Assembly (NCBI RefSeq): GCF_901933205.1
Contig: NC_044585.1
Coordinates: 7,626,001 to 7,690,000 of the forward strand
Reading direction: 5' to 3'
Length of the DNA stretch: 64,000 nucleotides
Source: Camarhynchus parvulus
Taxonomy: Eukaryota > Chordata > Aves > Passeriformes > Thraupidae
Position numbers and translations under genes: made by a program. Shown here piece by piece: positions 28,201-39,500 of this stretch (its first letter is position 1; each line of letters opens with the position of its first letter). Below the pieces are notes generated by a model. It did no database searches. It was not told where the DNA came from and saw nothing but the letters and a program-made list of their open reading frames with translations.

Positions 28201-29243
28201 AAACTGAAACAGACAGAAATCACGCTGCCAATTCAATGCATTGTTTGAGCTGGGCACCAAATCCCCATTTCTAAATTCACGGGTATTTTGGATGACAAGA
28301 CTTAGCTCTGCATTTCTTCTGAAATCAAATCTGAAAACAGGCCAAATGATTGCTGTGCACCTGAAACACCCAAATTTACTCAGAAATCCACCCAGAGCAC
28401 TGACAGGAGCGTAAGGTGGTAATTCAATGGTATGGGGAGAAAGGAATGAATAATTCACTGGGTTTAGACAGTCAAAGCTTACCACTTTTGGTGAACTTTA
28501 CCTCTGAGATTTTAGATTCACTCAAACCCAAACCACAGCTCAGCAGGTGCAAATTGATAAAAGCAGAGAGTTTGCATGACTCGCTTCTAACTGAAACTCC
28601 CATCTTTCTGCAAAGCAGCAGCTGTGGCAAGCGCTCCAAGAGAATAAATATTTATTCCTCCTTAAATAAAGCTGCCTTCCCACCCACGAGTGCAGGCAGA
28701 ACAATCAAAGGCTTCTCAAGGACAATTATAGGAAAAACTCCTGCCTGCCAAAATCAACCAGTGCCAGCAGAGTGAAACCTGGGACACTTGCTCCACAGCT
28801 CCTTTGACAAAAAAGGCTTCCGTTACAAATCCCAGAGGATTTCAAGCTTGTTTCATAGCCACAAGGATTATTTCCCTCCTTTCTGGCCAGCTCTTCTTTC
28901 AGAATTCATCAATATCACTCCTTGCTGCTATATAACATCAACATGATGCATCACACAGCAGCTTCTCTTCCCAAGGGGCACAAACAGCACACCAGTACTA
29001 ACCGTATTTTTAAAATCAGTTTAGCTATTTGCTCTGATTTCTGCTATTTTTATATCTCTGACTATTCATCTTCTAAAACAGTCTTTTGTGATGACAAATA
29101 ACAAGACAGATCAATTCCTTTTTGCTCCAGATGTTAAGATAAATTACTTTAGATAAGAAACAGCCCTTGTCACTGAAATTGCTAAAGAAGCTCAGAACAG
29201 AGTACTAACAGCTGAAACCTTGTACACTTAAGTTGATGCTTTT

Positions 29244-29298
29244 AATTGGATTTTTATTGTTCTTTGTTTATTTTTTTCAATTGGATTTTTATTGTTCT
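29244..29298. repeat. 35-bp tandem duplication, AT-rich
   Basis: AATTGGATTTTTATTGTTCT occurs at 29244-29263 and again at 29279-29298, and each is followed by a TGTTTA or TGTTGA type stretch. The copies are nearly identical, so the duplication is recent or under constraint. Confidence 0.95.
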
Positions 29299-29632
29299 CT
29301 GTTGACTTTTCTTGCTTGTGCTTCTGTGCACTTACAGATTGGAAGAGCAACACCCAGCTGGAGAAGGCAAGCAGCTGAACTTGGGGGAGCTGTATTTTTG
29401 CAAACAAATAGTTCATTTCACAGCAGTTTTAAACCATAGGACATGCATGTAGATGGAGCCTTCACTCTCCCCAAATCTGAAGGACGTCCATGCTGCATGC
29501 AGCTTTGCAAGAGCAGCAGGAATGGAAACCCACAGAGCCCCATGAAACCCACAGGGAATGTCCCAGCTCTTGCCTCCTGACTCACTTTGTGGATCTCACA
29601 CCAATGTCCTCCCCACAGCCCTTCATCCTCCA

Positions 29633-29659
29633 CCCCTGGAGCCCCCTCTGCCCAGCCCC
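29633..29659 (-). other. Potential G-quadruplex on the FBRSL1 transcript strand
   Basis: The plus strand carries four C-runs (4, 5, 3 and 4 bases) with spacers TGGAG, TCTG and AG, so the minus strand fits G3+N1-7 four times. The host gene reads on the minus strand, so the motif could fold in the intronic pre-mRNA as well as in DNA. Confidence 0.55.
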
Positions 29660-29961
29660 ATGAAGCAGCTGATGGGAGATGCAGAAGCAGCACTGGACTG
29701 GGCAGCAGGGCCCCCATGAATATTCCTGCAGGGTCAGACTGTGCCAGAGCACAGGAGAGCCCCAGCAGAACAAGGGCTCCCTGCAGGCCTGTGCAGTTTG
29801 GCACAGACACCACATATTTCATCAATGCTGCTCACATAAAACAAATAAGAATTAAATCAGGGCTACTGAAGGCTCCTTCCCAGCTCCATCCCATTTTATC
29901 ACTTTTTTGTTTGCCAAGGGTGATGTTATCTGCACAGGATTCGCATCCAGATTCTGATCCT

Positions 29962-30044
29962 TCACGTGGCAATATTGCAAATGCAAATTGCTGTTTTCTG
30001 CTCACGAGGAGCAGAGCAGTGACTGAGCAGCCACACACACGTGA
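29962..30044. promoter_or_regulatory. Motif-dense block: two CACGTG boxes, CAATATTG palindrome, octamer
   Basis: TCACGTG at 29962-29968 and CACGTGA at 30038-30044 are in opposite orientation, 75 bases apart. GCAATATTGC (a perfect 10-base palindrome) and ATGCAAAT (inverted POU octamer, 29981-29988) directly follow the first box. TGATGTCA after the second box is one base from a CRE/ATF site. CACGTG flanked by T or A is the form favoured by USF, MITF and TFEB factors. Dense and arranged, but called by eye. Confidence 0.35.
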
Positions 30045-30236
30045 TGTCAAGCCCTAATGAAATCACAGACTGCTCCAATACCCTGTGACATGTTCAGACT
30101 GCAATCCCGACAGGGCATGTAATGGCAAAGGCAACTGCTGAGAGCATCCTGGACCACATCCAGCCTCTTCCCCAGCAGAAGAGGGTAATTAGGCTTTCGG
30201 GTATGGTCTGGAAAGGCTCCCTCATGCAGGGTTTTC

Positions 30237-30251
30237 CCAGCAGAGGGCACT
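30237..30251 (+). promoter_or_regulatory. Candidate CTCF site, full match to core consensus
   Basis: CCAGCAGAGGGCACT matches all 15 positions of the CTCF core CCASYAGRKGGCRSY. With equal base frequencies, a full match to this pattern is expected about 0.015 times on both strands of 64 kb. The neighbouring bases (YDR) match only partly. It sits about 190 bases right of a CACGTG/octamer block. CTCF binding here is inferred from the motif only. Confidence 0.55.
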
Positions 30252-30917
30252 TTTGATTCACAGACCACTTCGGAAGCTGCTTTTTGTTCTTCTCCATCGC
30301 CATCTCGGAGAGCTGAAGCAGAGGTGGTGCTGTCTGCTTAAAAATAAAGACATCGTTGCTTTAGCTCCACTTTCCTGCCTCCCTCTCCCCTCCAACAAGT
30401 TTTATTAAGTTCTCATCTTTAATTCATGCCTGCAGCAGAGCTGATGTCACTTTTTTTTTGCTATTAAAAAAGAATCCACGAAGCACAAGCCACGCTTGCA
30501 GTGGCAATCTCACCTACTTTCCTTCTCTATTTTTATTTTCACTTCCAGTGATTTGTTAACATTCATTACCCTCAAAAACCGAAAAGGTATTCCAACAGAA
30601 ACACAACTATAGCACTTGGAAAAGGAAAGCAAACAAACCACCTATTAGATTACATGCTCCATCCCCTGCAAAGGCAGGACACAACCCACCAGAGACATCT
30701 CACAAATTAAACCCTCCAGCTGTCTGCAGGAAATTGCAGGGTGTTAGGGACCAGTGAAATAAACAGCTTAGCAACCACTAAGGTGAATTCCCCTATGGGA
30801 AACTGTCGTTTCACAGTGGATGCAAAGTGAGAATGAGGGAGGATGTGTGATAAGACAGTGCCTGGGGAAGAAATTTCCACCAAAAGCGTTGGGAGCTGAG
30901 AGGTTTTCAATAAAAAG

Positions 30918-30933
30918 CAACAACAACAACAAC
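30918..30933. repeat. (CAA)5 microsatellite
   Basis: Five CAA triplets plus one base, uninterrupted, in intronic sequence. Confidence 0.95.
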
Positions 30934-31191
30934 CAAAGAATGTCTGAATCAACTAACACACACATCTGTTCTAGGTAAAACACTGGGACAACCAATCACT
31001 GTGGTTTTGCCATAATTCTGCTTCATTTGCATACAGTTGGGATGTGGGGTGTAGGTTGGCAGCACCGTGTGGCTGACTGAAGTCTTAGGACAGTAAAGAT
31101 GCCAGGAGTGCTGTCCTGGGCTTTCCTGCCAGGAAATCCTGTGCCTGTGCCTACCAGGGCACTGTTGTGGAGAATAACAACTCAGCAGAGC

Positions 31192-31241
31192 TGGAACCTG
31201 GATTGGAACCCAGCAGTTGGAACCCTGGATTGGAACCCCAC
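31192..31241. repeat. Imperfect 26-bp duplication
   Basis: TGGAACCTGGATTGGAACCC at 31192 is repeated as TGGAACCCTGGATTGGAACC at 31218, with a one-base insertion. TGGAACC thus occurs four times in 50 bases. The change of phase makes a coding origin unlikely. Confidence 0.9.
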
Positions 31242-31972
31242 TCCTGCCATTCCAGCCTCTACCAAGAACCCTGAGGAACTTGTGGGCAACAGGAACTCTG
31301 TGGAGTTGGTCAATGCCATGCTGCAGATGAAGAGAAGCTCATTCAGTAGTGAGCAGCCCAACTGAACAAGTAATTTCCTCTATGATTTATGCAATTTAGA
31401 GTCACTCTGGTTCCTCTTGGCTCATGGATGAACAGTTTTGTTTTTTCAGAAGTCAGAGCAGCGGGTGGTGTGGTCGTGTTGTGTAAGATAATACAAAGAG
31501 CAGAACAATTGCTGCCAAGGGAAAAGACACTGTATCACAGGCTTTGTGTTTTTACCATGTTTTGTTGAGCAGGACTTCTTGCAGAATCACTTGTTTGTTT
31601 GTGTCATGTTTTACTGGAACATACGTTATTACCAACCATCTTTCCAACCCAGGAGAAGCTGTCATAAACATGCTTAAATAAAGAGCAAGAAAGCAATTGA
31701 AGATCAAAGGGATTGTGTAATGTTTGTGTAATAGTAGACTGGGGAGGAGGGGTATGAAAAAAATCAAACCCCAAAACCCAGAGACTGTTGCTTTTGAAGT
31801 AACAAAGAATGAACCCCAAATACGTCAACAGCTGTACTGAAGTCAACAGGGCTAAGCCACAATAATTCCCCAAATATTTTCTTCACCTGCTGCAGGGAAG
31901 AAACACATTATTCAGCTACTGCAGGGCAGTGGGCAGAACTGTACAAGGCAGCTAAGTTGAAGTGAACAAAAT

Positions 31973-31987
31973 AAAAAAAAAAAAAAA
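31973..31987. repeat. Poly-A run (15 bases)
   Basis: Fifteen uninterrupted A residues, preceded by AACAAAAT. No retrogene body is visible upstream. Confidence 0.95.
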
Positions 31988-34900
31988 TTAGGCCTTTTCC
32001 TTGGTTCGATACTTTGCCTTCAGGGCTTGTAACAAGATATTTAATTACATGATTTTGTATTATCTTTTCTATTATTTTACAGAAGCTGTAACTGTTGATA
32101 ACAGAGACTTGAAGTTACACCACACATCAATCCCATTCTGTGTAAAGCCCAGCACCAAAACATCTCCCAACATGAGCACCAGCTTGCAAATCATTAACAA
32201 TTTTGGGAAAAGAGGATATTTCCCTGTTGGCTGTTAATCAGTAGCAGGCCTGAACATATATCCAGTAGCAATCATCTTAAGGAAAATACATGAAATCTGC
32301 AATAAAGTGGTGTTTGGCTGGCTTCCAAATCCTACATAGTCCACAGGCACCTTTTCTGCTGCTTTCAGCATGCTCTGAACCACACAGCACCATGGGCTGT
32401 ACTGATGGAAATGCAGAAGAACCACAGGACTGCTTTGTTGTCCTTACAAAAAACACCCAGAAAATCCTCACATCCACCAAATTCAGTTCACACACAACAC
32501 ACATACGAATATCTAAGCTGAATATCCAATAAGCTACAAGACAGCCTGGCGTCCATACCTGAATTATGGAACTCAGGCCAACGAGGTAACAAGGAACAAA
32601 CTGGTCCCAAGACTCATGGCACTAAGATGGGTAATTCAAAGCAGACATATCTGTCAGCTGCTCTGCCATCACCACAGAGGGCACAGTATGGGCACTATGG
32701 CCAGAAAGAATTTTTATCACACTTCAGGCTTCTGGAGCACAAAAAAAATTTGTGCAAGAACAGTAAAAGAGTTTTTAGGAAACCTTCTAATACAATCTTC
32801 TGCCCCAAGCCCAATCCCCCTGCTTTGTTCCCCTTTTCCCTGAAAATGTGGCTTATCCCACCATCTGGCCAGTGGTGCAGACTGAACATAAGGAAAAATA
32901 CATCTGATCTCATCTCCTCCAGGACTGCAGCAGCCCAAAAACTTCAGCTGCTTCCACCTACCAGCAGCTTCCCCAGCAAAGGGAGAATGAAGGGATTTTG
33001 CATCTCTGCACAGCCCTGAAAAGCTTCATGCCACCACTGAGCTTTTGCTGAACAGACACTGTGCCAGGAAGGCAGTGCCTGTGAGCTCCTGCTTGTTTTC
33101 AGGCCTGGCAGTGATGGATTATGTACAACCACGAGTTGGGCACAAACCAGCTGTCTATCTGTCTTTTCCAAACATCTTGCTCCAGTTCCTGTATTATAGA
33201 GGTGCCAGTGCCTTTTTTCAGGATGCCTACTGGATAAAGAGCACATATTGCCCTGAATATTTTACTGTCACACAGAGGGACTGGACTGTTTTTTGGAGTT
33301 TTTTTTTAATGCTGTTGCTCCTTCCCCAGCACATTCCCCATAATAAAAGTCTCTCTGCTCCCAGAGGCCTGAAGCTGAAACGACAAACTGCACTAGAGCT
33401 TTTCTCTGCACAGGCAGCTCCTGCTGTGACATGAGAAACCTGCGCCCCACACACCCCAACGCTCCTGCCAGGGCACTGTGTCTGCAGCTGCAGCACCTCG
33501 TGGTCCTGCTGTGCTTCCATCATGGACTAGAGGGGTGAAAAAGGAGAAACACAGCCAGCATTCTCCTCCTGGCCCTTCACACAAACACTAAAGGGCAAAG
33601 CACTGCAAGAGCTTCACAAGGAGTCTAAACCTGCCCTGTCCAGGACTGTACATGATGCTCTGTGGCAATGCACACAGACACTGCAGGTACCAGCACGCAC
33701 ACGAGTCTGAGTGAGATCCACTCACTGCAGAGGACGTTTGGGAGAAAGGGCATAAACAGCAGCTAACTTGGGAGGGGGAAACAAAAATCACTATTTATTG
33801 AATTTAGGTTACAACCACCAGGATTAAGCACTGAAAACCTTTCCTGTTTTGTGGGGAAAGCTGTGGTAACACCACCGTGCTGTCCTGCAAAGTCAGAACA
33901 ATTCCCAGGGAACAGCCTGGATCTGGCTGCAGCACTGCCTACATAGCAAAAACAAAACCAAAACACAGATGAAAGATGTTTCCCCTTCTTCTCTCCCTGA
34001 AGGGGGAAAAAAAAATCTGAAAAACATCCTTCTTAGGTTGAAAAGGAGATCACAGGGAGGAAAACGTGTAGGAGTCCAGACGAACGATAGAGCTGCAGAC
34101 CAGGCACTGCTGCATCTGCTCCAGCTATACACAATTGTTTAAGAAAAGCATTATGAATTTTTTCTCTCTCCTTAGATGTCTTGCCTGGATGCTTTAAAGC
34201 AGCCTCAGAGGAATGTGCTCTTGGGGCTGAATCCCATAGGAAATTATCCTTTGTGGTGGATGGTCTCCCCTTGGGGCCTGTCTGTGTGTTTTGCTTTCAT
34301 GTAATCCTCCCACCTTGGTTTTCTAATGTAATGCTATCCACATTATTATAGCTCTTTGATACTCTCAAATGGTACTTACTCAGGCTGTCATATTTTCAGC
34401 TCTCCCAGACTAGGTCTGACTGGTTTGGATGGCCTGTGGCTCATGCCATAAATATTAAGTCACCAAAAGATACCATGGAGTGTTTGTGTGCCAGGGGCAG
34501 ACATCACACACAGAAGAGCCCAGGCCATTTGCTCCTTCCAAGTGGGATGTGCTTCACAAAAACAACAGAAACCTCACTCTCTCAGGGTTACTGACTAGCT
34601 TTTTGTCCTAGTTCCCTTTTCTTTCTACAACTTCTGCTCCAATGAAGTTCAGCAGATTACCATGCAAATTTTTAAGATAGTTCCTGTGTTTTAGCTCAAT
34701 TTTACCAACAGCCCAGCAGGTCCAGCACCCTGACCTGCAGACAGGGCTCTCTCTATACTGCCTACCACTGAAGCTTTCTCAGAAGGCATGAATCTTCACT
34801 GCCACTGCTGCTCTCATTTGCACAGAGCAGGGGTTTGTGGTTTCCTTTCCAGTTCCTGTGCATCACCCAACCTCAGAGCTCAGTTTACGTGACCTTTGTT

Positions 34901-37900
34901 GTCTCCCCAGTGCACCACGGGAATTTAACCATCCAGCAAGCCTCCACTTGGAGCCTTCTCTTTCCTTCATTCTGGCATGAATTTACACCCTGACAAGTTG
35001 GATCTTTAATATCCCTCCTACACACACGCAGAGAGACAACTTCAGTACCTCCCCCGCTCCCAGAGCGGATCCCCTTAAACACATGAATCAACGTTTACCC
35101 GCAGCTTTCCTACGGTGCTATCTAACTACAGCACTTATCACCATGTGGAGGAACAAACTCAAACACCACTGCATGCCTGACTGCTCTCCTGTGGTTCTGC
35201 TCTTCAAAGTTATCTCCACTCCTAATGCAGGCTCGCTAGCAGGGAGGAAATGCAGTCCACCAGAGCAGCTGAGAACAGGGGGATGGAGTTTGCTTCTCAC
35301 CCTCCCCTGTTTGCTTGCTGGATACCCACAGCGAATCCAGCCCCACCACAAGCCTCCATCTGCAACACTGCAGTAAGAACTTTTCTGCAGAAGACTAACA
35401 AATTGACAGCAAAAGGCAAATTTTGTAGCTGCTTGATTATTACCAAGAGTTACGTCCTGCACTCAGGTGTCAAGGGCACTATTTCACAAACACAAGGCTG
35501 ATAAAATTCACTGCATACGTGAAGAGGTGACAGTAATCACGCTTATTAATGGCATTTACCCTTAAATTTTGAAGGCTTCTCTGAGGAAGAAACTCAATCT
35601 TAGCAAAAAAATAAAACAACCTCTGATCACATCCCAATTAAGTTGGCCCACTGCTATATAAGCTTCACTGTTACAGATACATCAATTTCTAGCTTGAATT
35701 GTTCTAGCATTAAAAGATGAAGAGAAGAAATACCAGGTCCCTGCATCACTGCCCACCCAGCCACCTCCCCCATTTATTATATTTCAGAATGCACAATATA
35801 TTCTTGTTATAGTATTTAGATTATTATTTCAATTAAATACTAGAACAATCCACAGCGACAGGAGTTAAGCAAAACCTTTTTTGTTTTTCCCTCTCTCCCT
35901 TCCCTAAGGAGGGCTGGTACAAAGGAGCAATGGCTCAGTTCCCTTTAGCAGGTCTGTCCTGAGCTGGTGCTCAAACCCCGTGGTGTGGCAGCCATCCTCG
36001 GGCCATTTCAGCAGAACAGTGCTCCAAGAACAGCAGCACTGCAATTCTGCTTTGTCTTACTGTCAGTTCTGTCGAAAAGCAGCAAAGTAGGAAGGTTTTG
36101 CTTCATTCTCCACTGCGCAGCAATAAATTGACATAGCACAGCTGCAGTCTGCTCAAGCTGAAGGAAGGAAGAAAACAATTTGGGGCTCACATCTGTGCAG
36201 AACTATTAAGAGAAGCCAGCCATCTCTGTTCCACCAAAGAACTGACCCAGCTATGCAGTTCACTTCTGCTGATGACATTAGGTTTAGGAAATGCTCAGCA
36301 TGTTTATTTTGCAAACAGCATTTTGCTTGGAAATTACAAAAGAATCAGAAGTGCCACTTGCTGTTAGACAACATTATAATGCAAAATGAAGCACAACCAT
36401 TGTGACAGGAGAACACAGTCATTAACTCAAGAGAGTTGGCAGTCTTCTGATATTTAGTAGATTTTTCTCAAATTCAACACCCTGGAGTCTTGGGATCTGA
36501 AAATCTAAATTTTCTTCCTTTCATACAGTCTTTTAAGCAGCCCTCATAACTGCAGGATTTGAAAGTTATCTACCTACATGGCAAGTATACAGATTTAAAT
36601 ATTTTATGCTGAAGTATCATCTGTTGTGAGGACAATATTATGATTCTGAACACTAGGTTTGATAACTCTGAACAACCAGCATACAGGACTTCCTTATCTC
36701 TAGATCAAAACCCAAATCTTTCACTGGTTTATCTTTATAAAACATTTTATGACTGCTTACAAAACAAAGTCACAGGAATTCTCAAAGCCATGGGCCTAAC
36801 TACCACTTTTGTGAGAGCTGCAAAATTGTGATGACTTGCCAACAGTTGTGGTTGATGTAGAATAATGCAGAAATCACAATCAACTAATTTTTACATGATA
36901 AAATGGTCTTTAAAACTTTTTTAATCCATCTCTGATCTGAAAATACCTCTGCACTTTGAGGATGTTCACATGGGCTTTGTCTGTGTTACTGCACAAGCAT
37001 TCAGCAGTATTCTTGAAAAATTTCCTGCCTGGAAAATGTGTTTTCCAAACAGGGTCCCTGAGAAGAACACAGATGGATCTATGCAAAATCTGGCACTTCT
37101 GTAAGAAGCCAAAGAGGACATGTCAAGTGGCAGAGGAACAAATGGAGCTGGTCACATCCATGAAGCTGCACCAGCTAAAACCACTGAAAACAACACAGAA
37201 TTGGCCATCACTTACTGTCTTCATGCATCACTCATCCTAAGAACCAGCAGCTCAAGAAAAGTCAAAGAAAAAAAAGAAATCAAACCAAAGATAAATAATC
37301 CAAGAGTTATACTAGCTTGCAGTATATTTGGAGTGCCCACCCTTTCCAGGGATATCCTGGGTTTATGCAGCATATGGAATATCCTCCCTGGCCAGCCCAC
37401 TGATGGGAAACATCAGCAAGTTGCCAGGACTGAGATGACTGAAACTCAATGACAAATAGGGAAAAAGTCCAGACTATTGACTCTGGTTTCCTTCTGCCTT
37501 GCCCAGTTTGCCTGCACAGTGACAGTGCCTCAGCCCTGGCAGTGCTGCTCGCACTAATTAGATCTGCACGGCTAGAGTGGAACATATTAAGGTTAAGGAA
37601 AAAAATTACCCTCTGAACCCACTAGTACATATCCAGAGGAACTATTCATTTAAACTTCAACTTAAATAGGTATTTATCTTTGTGCTCTGAAGTCCAATAT
37701 ACCTCATTTTCAATTTAACCTCTCCTCTTTTATGCTTTGTAGAAGTTGTACAAGATCATTTATGCAGAGACTTAATATTTATAAAAAATTCAGGCAATTG
37801 GAAGAGCCAACATTTCAAAGGGTCAGCAATCAATGCACACAACCCCCACTGCCCTTCCAGCTGGAGAGACACAGACGCAAACTGCCAAGTGCATGTTAGG

Positions 37901-38089
37901 AGAGGTTCTGGATTTCACATCCCTGGCACTGAGAGAAGGGAGAGCTGCAAAGAGGGGAGCACAGGTCAGACCCTCGGGCAATGTAAACTGTGAAAATATC
38001 TCCTCTGACTGCAACCAGCTCTCAGTCAGTCTCCAGCACTCACTGGAGTCACCGGGGCAGCCTGCAAGGCAAAGCAGCTCTCAGGAGGA

Positions 38090-38116
38090 GGGGGCAGACG
38101 GGAAGCCAGGGTGGGG
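38090..38116 (+). other. Potential G-quadruplex on the template strand
   Basis: G-runs of 5, 3, 3 and 4 bases are separated by CAGAC, AAGCCA and T, fitting the G3+N1-7 rule. It is on the plus strand, the template for the minus-strand gene. The surrounding 200 bases (37.9-38.2 kb) are more GC-rich than most of the intron. Confidence 0.55.
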
Positions 38117-39440
38117 AAATCCGGCATTCCAAGATGGGAACAGCGATGGGGACCTGCCCTGCTTCCCTGGAGCTCCACCTCAACTGCTGATCTGTGCCAC
38201 CCTTCCCTTCCCTTCCCGTTCTGCTCAGCAGAGAGAGCACAAATCAGCATGTGTCAGCCTGACGGACCTACCCCTCCTACATTTTTTTTATTTTAGGGTA
38301 AATCAGGGGTCCATCATCCAGAGATACCTCCCAAGTATAGACAAAAAGCCTACATATCTCACAGGCTGCGTTCAGCCCACGGGTGCAGTTGTAAAGTCAC
38401 CACCCCTCCTCTGCTAAGCAGCACAGAGTAATGCAAAGCAAAACCCCAGCATGGAATCCCCACACAAACCTAACAAGGTACTCTAAAAACCTTCATTTTC
38501 CCAAGTTTGATTTCATAGCACTTTGACAGGGTTCAGAGACTGCCATTGGTACCCTTCATCCACCAACACCCACCATTTACATTATTCTCTAATCTGACAT
38601 GCAGATTTAAGAGCTTTATATTAGGGGTGTTCTGAAGGGAGTCTGAAAGTCAAATTCCTACTCCTAGCACATGGAAGGTTAGAGTGGTTCTTTTTACAGC
38701 CTATCCCAATCTCAGCAATATTGGAATATGTAATGGTCACAAAATGTCAACCTGCCACTCCTGTGTGCAATAGGAAGGTGTTATGCCTGGCTTCAGACAT
38801 GGAACAGCTGGGAGCAAAGTACCTTAAATAACCTGCTGAAGGTCATATGTGGATCTAGAGATGACCCATACACCTTCTGCACCTCACTCAAGAAAACCAC
38901 CTTTCTTCCTGCTATGATTAAGGGGATTTTCATGTAGTATAAATCAGGGTGCAATATTTCTTTCCAGTGGAAAGGCCCCAAAACTACAGGCACACATAAA
39001 CATAAACTTTTAATCATTTCAAGAAGCCCTGCTTAGAGGTAATATTGTAGCCACTTACTTACAGTAGTAAGACATGGTATAAATATGCAGTAGAACAAAA
39101 TTACTTAATTAAGCAGGAAAGCAGCATATGAAATTCAGAGTGCCTGCCTCAAAATTAAAGATAAAACCATTTCAGCTTGACAAACAATACCAGAATTGTA
39201 CTTTAGCAGAAGCTTTCTTAATTTCTTCTCCTTCATTCCTTCTCCTTCCTACCCTACCCCAAGTATCTTTTCTATGCTGATATCCCCACAGAGCTGTAAA
39301 CTCTCAGTGAAAGGCCAACAAAAAATTTGGTAGAAAACCAACGTGAGATTTCAAATACAAACTGCAAATATTAATATGTAACAACATTTCCTTTTCTTGT
39401 TTGGATTTACACTGAGTAGAAATCCATTCCCTTTCCTGAA

Positions 39441-39500
39441 GGGAGCCAAGCGGGCTCCCAGTGTCATATATGACAGCAATCGCAAGTTAATAAATGACAG
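39441..39500. promoter_or_regulatory. Adjacent hairpin and palindrome with MEIS/PREP-type sites
   Basis: GGGAGCC (39441-39447) and GGCTCCC (39453-39459) form a 7-bp stem with a 5-base loop. Two bases on is a perfect 14-base palindrome, TGTCATATATGACA (39462-39475). TGACAG, the MEIS/PREP/TGIF core, occurs at 39471 and again at 39495. Two CpGs lie between (AAGCGG, AATCGC). This pattern suggests a homeodomain-cofactor-bound element. Confidence 0.35.

Noticed and set aside
32780..32920. Possible CR1 LINE tail (ACATAAGGAAAAATAC)
   Set aside because: Only about 20 bases recall CR1; the flanks do not continue the similarity and no 3' CR1 microsatellite is present.
37833..38417. 194-codon open frame (plus strand)
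   Set aside because: No domain or family resemblance, and the opposite strand is also partly open. It covers the G4 motif and a GC-rich patch, which favours chance openness.
38800..38870. Possible third MIR (GAAGGTCATATGTGG)
   Set aside because: Similarity is limited to about 15 bases and lacks the rest of the element.
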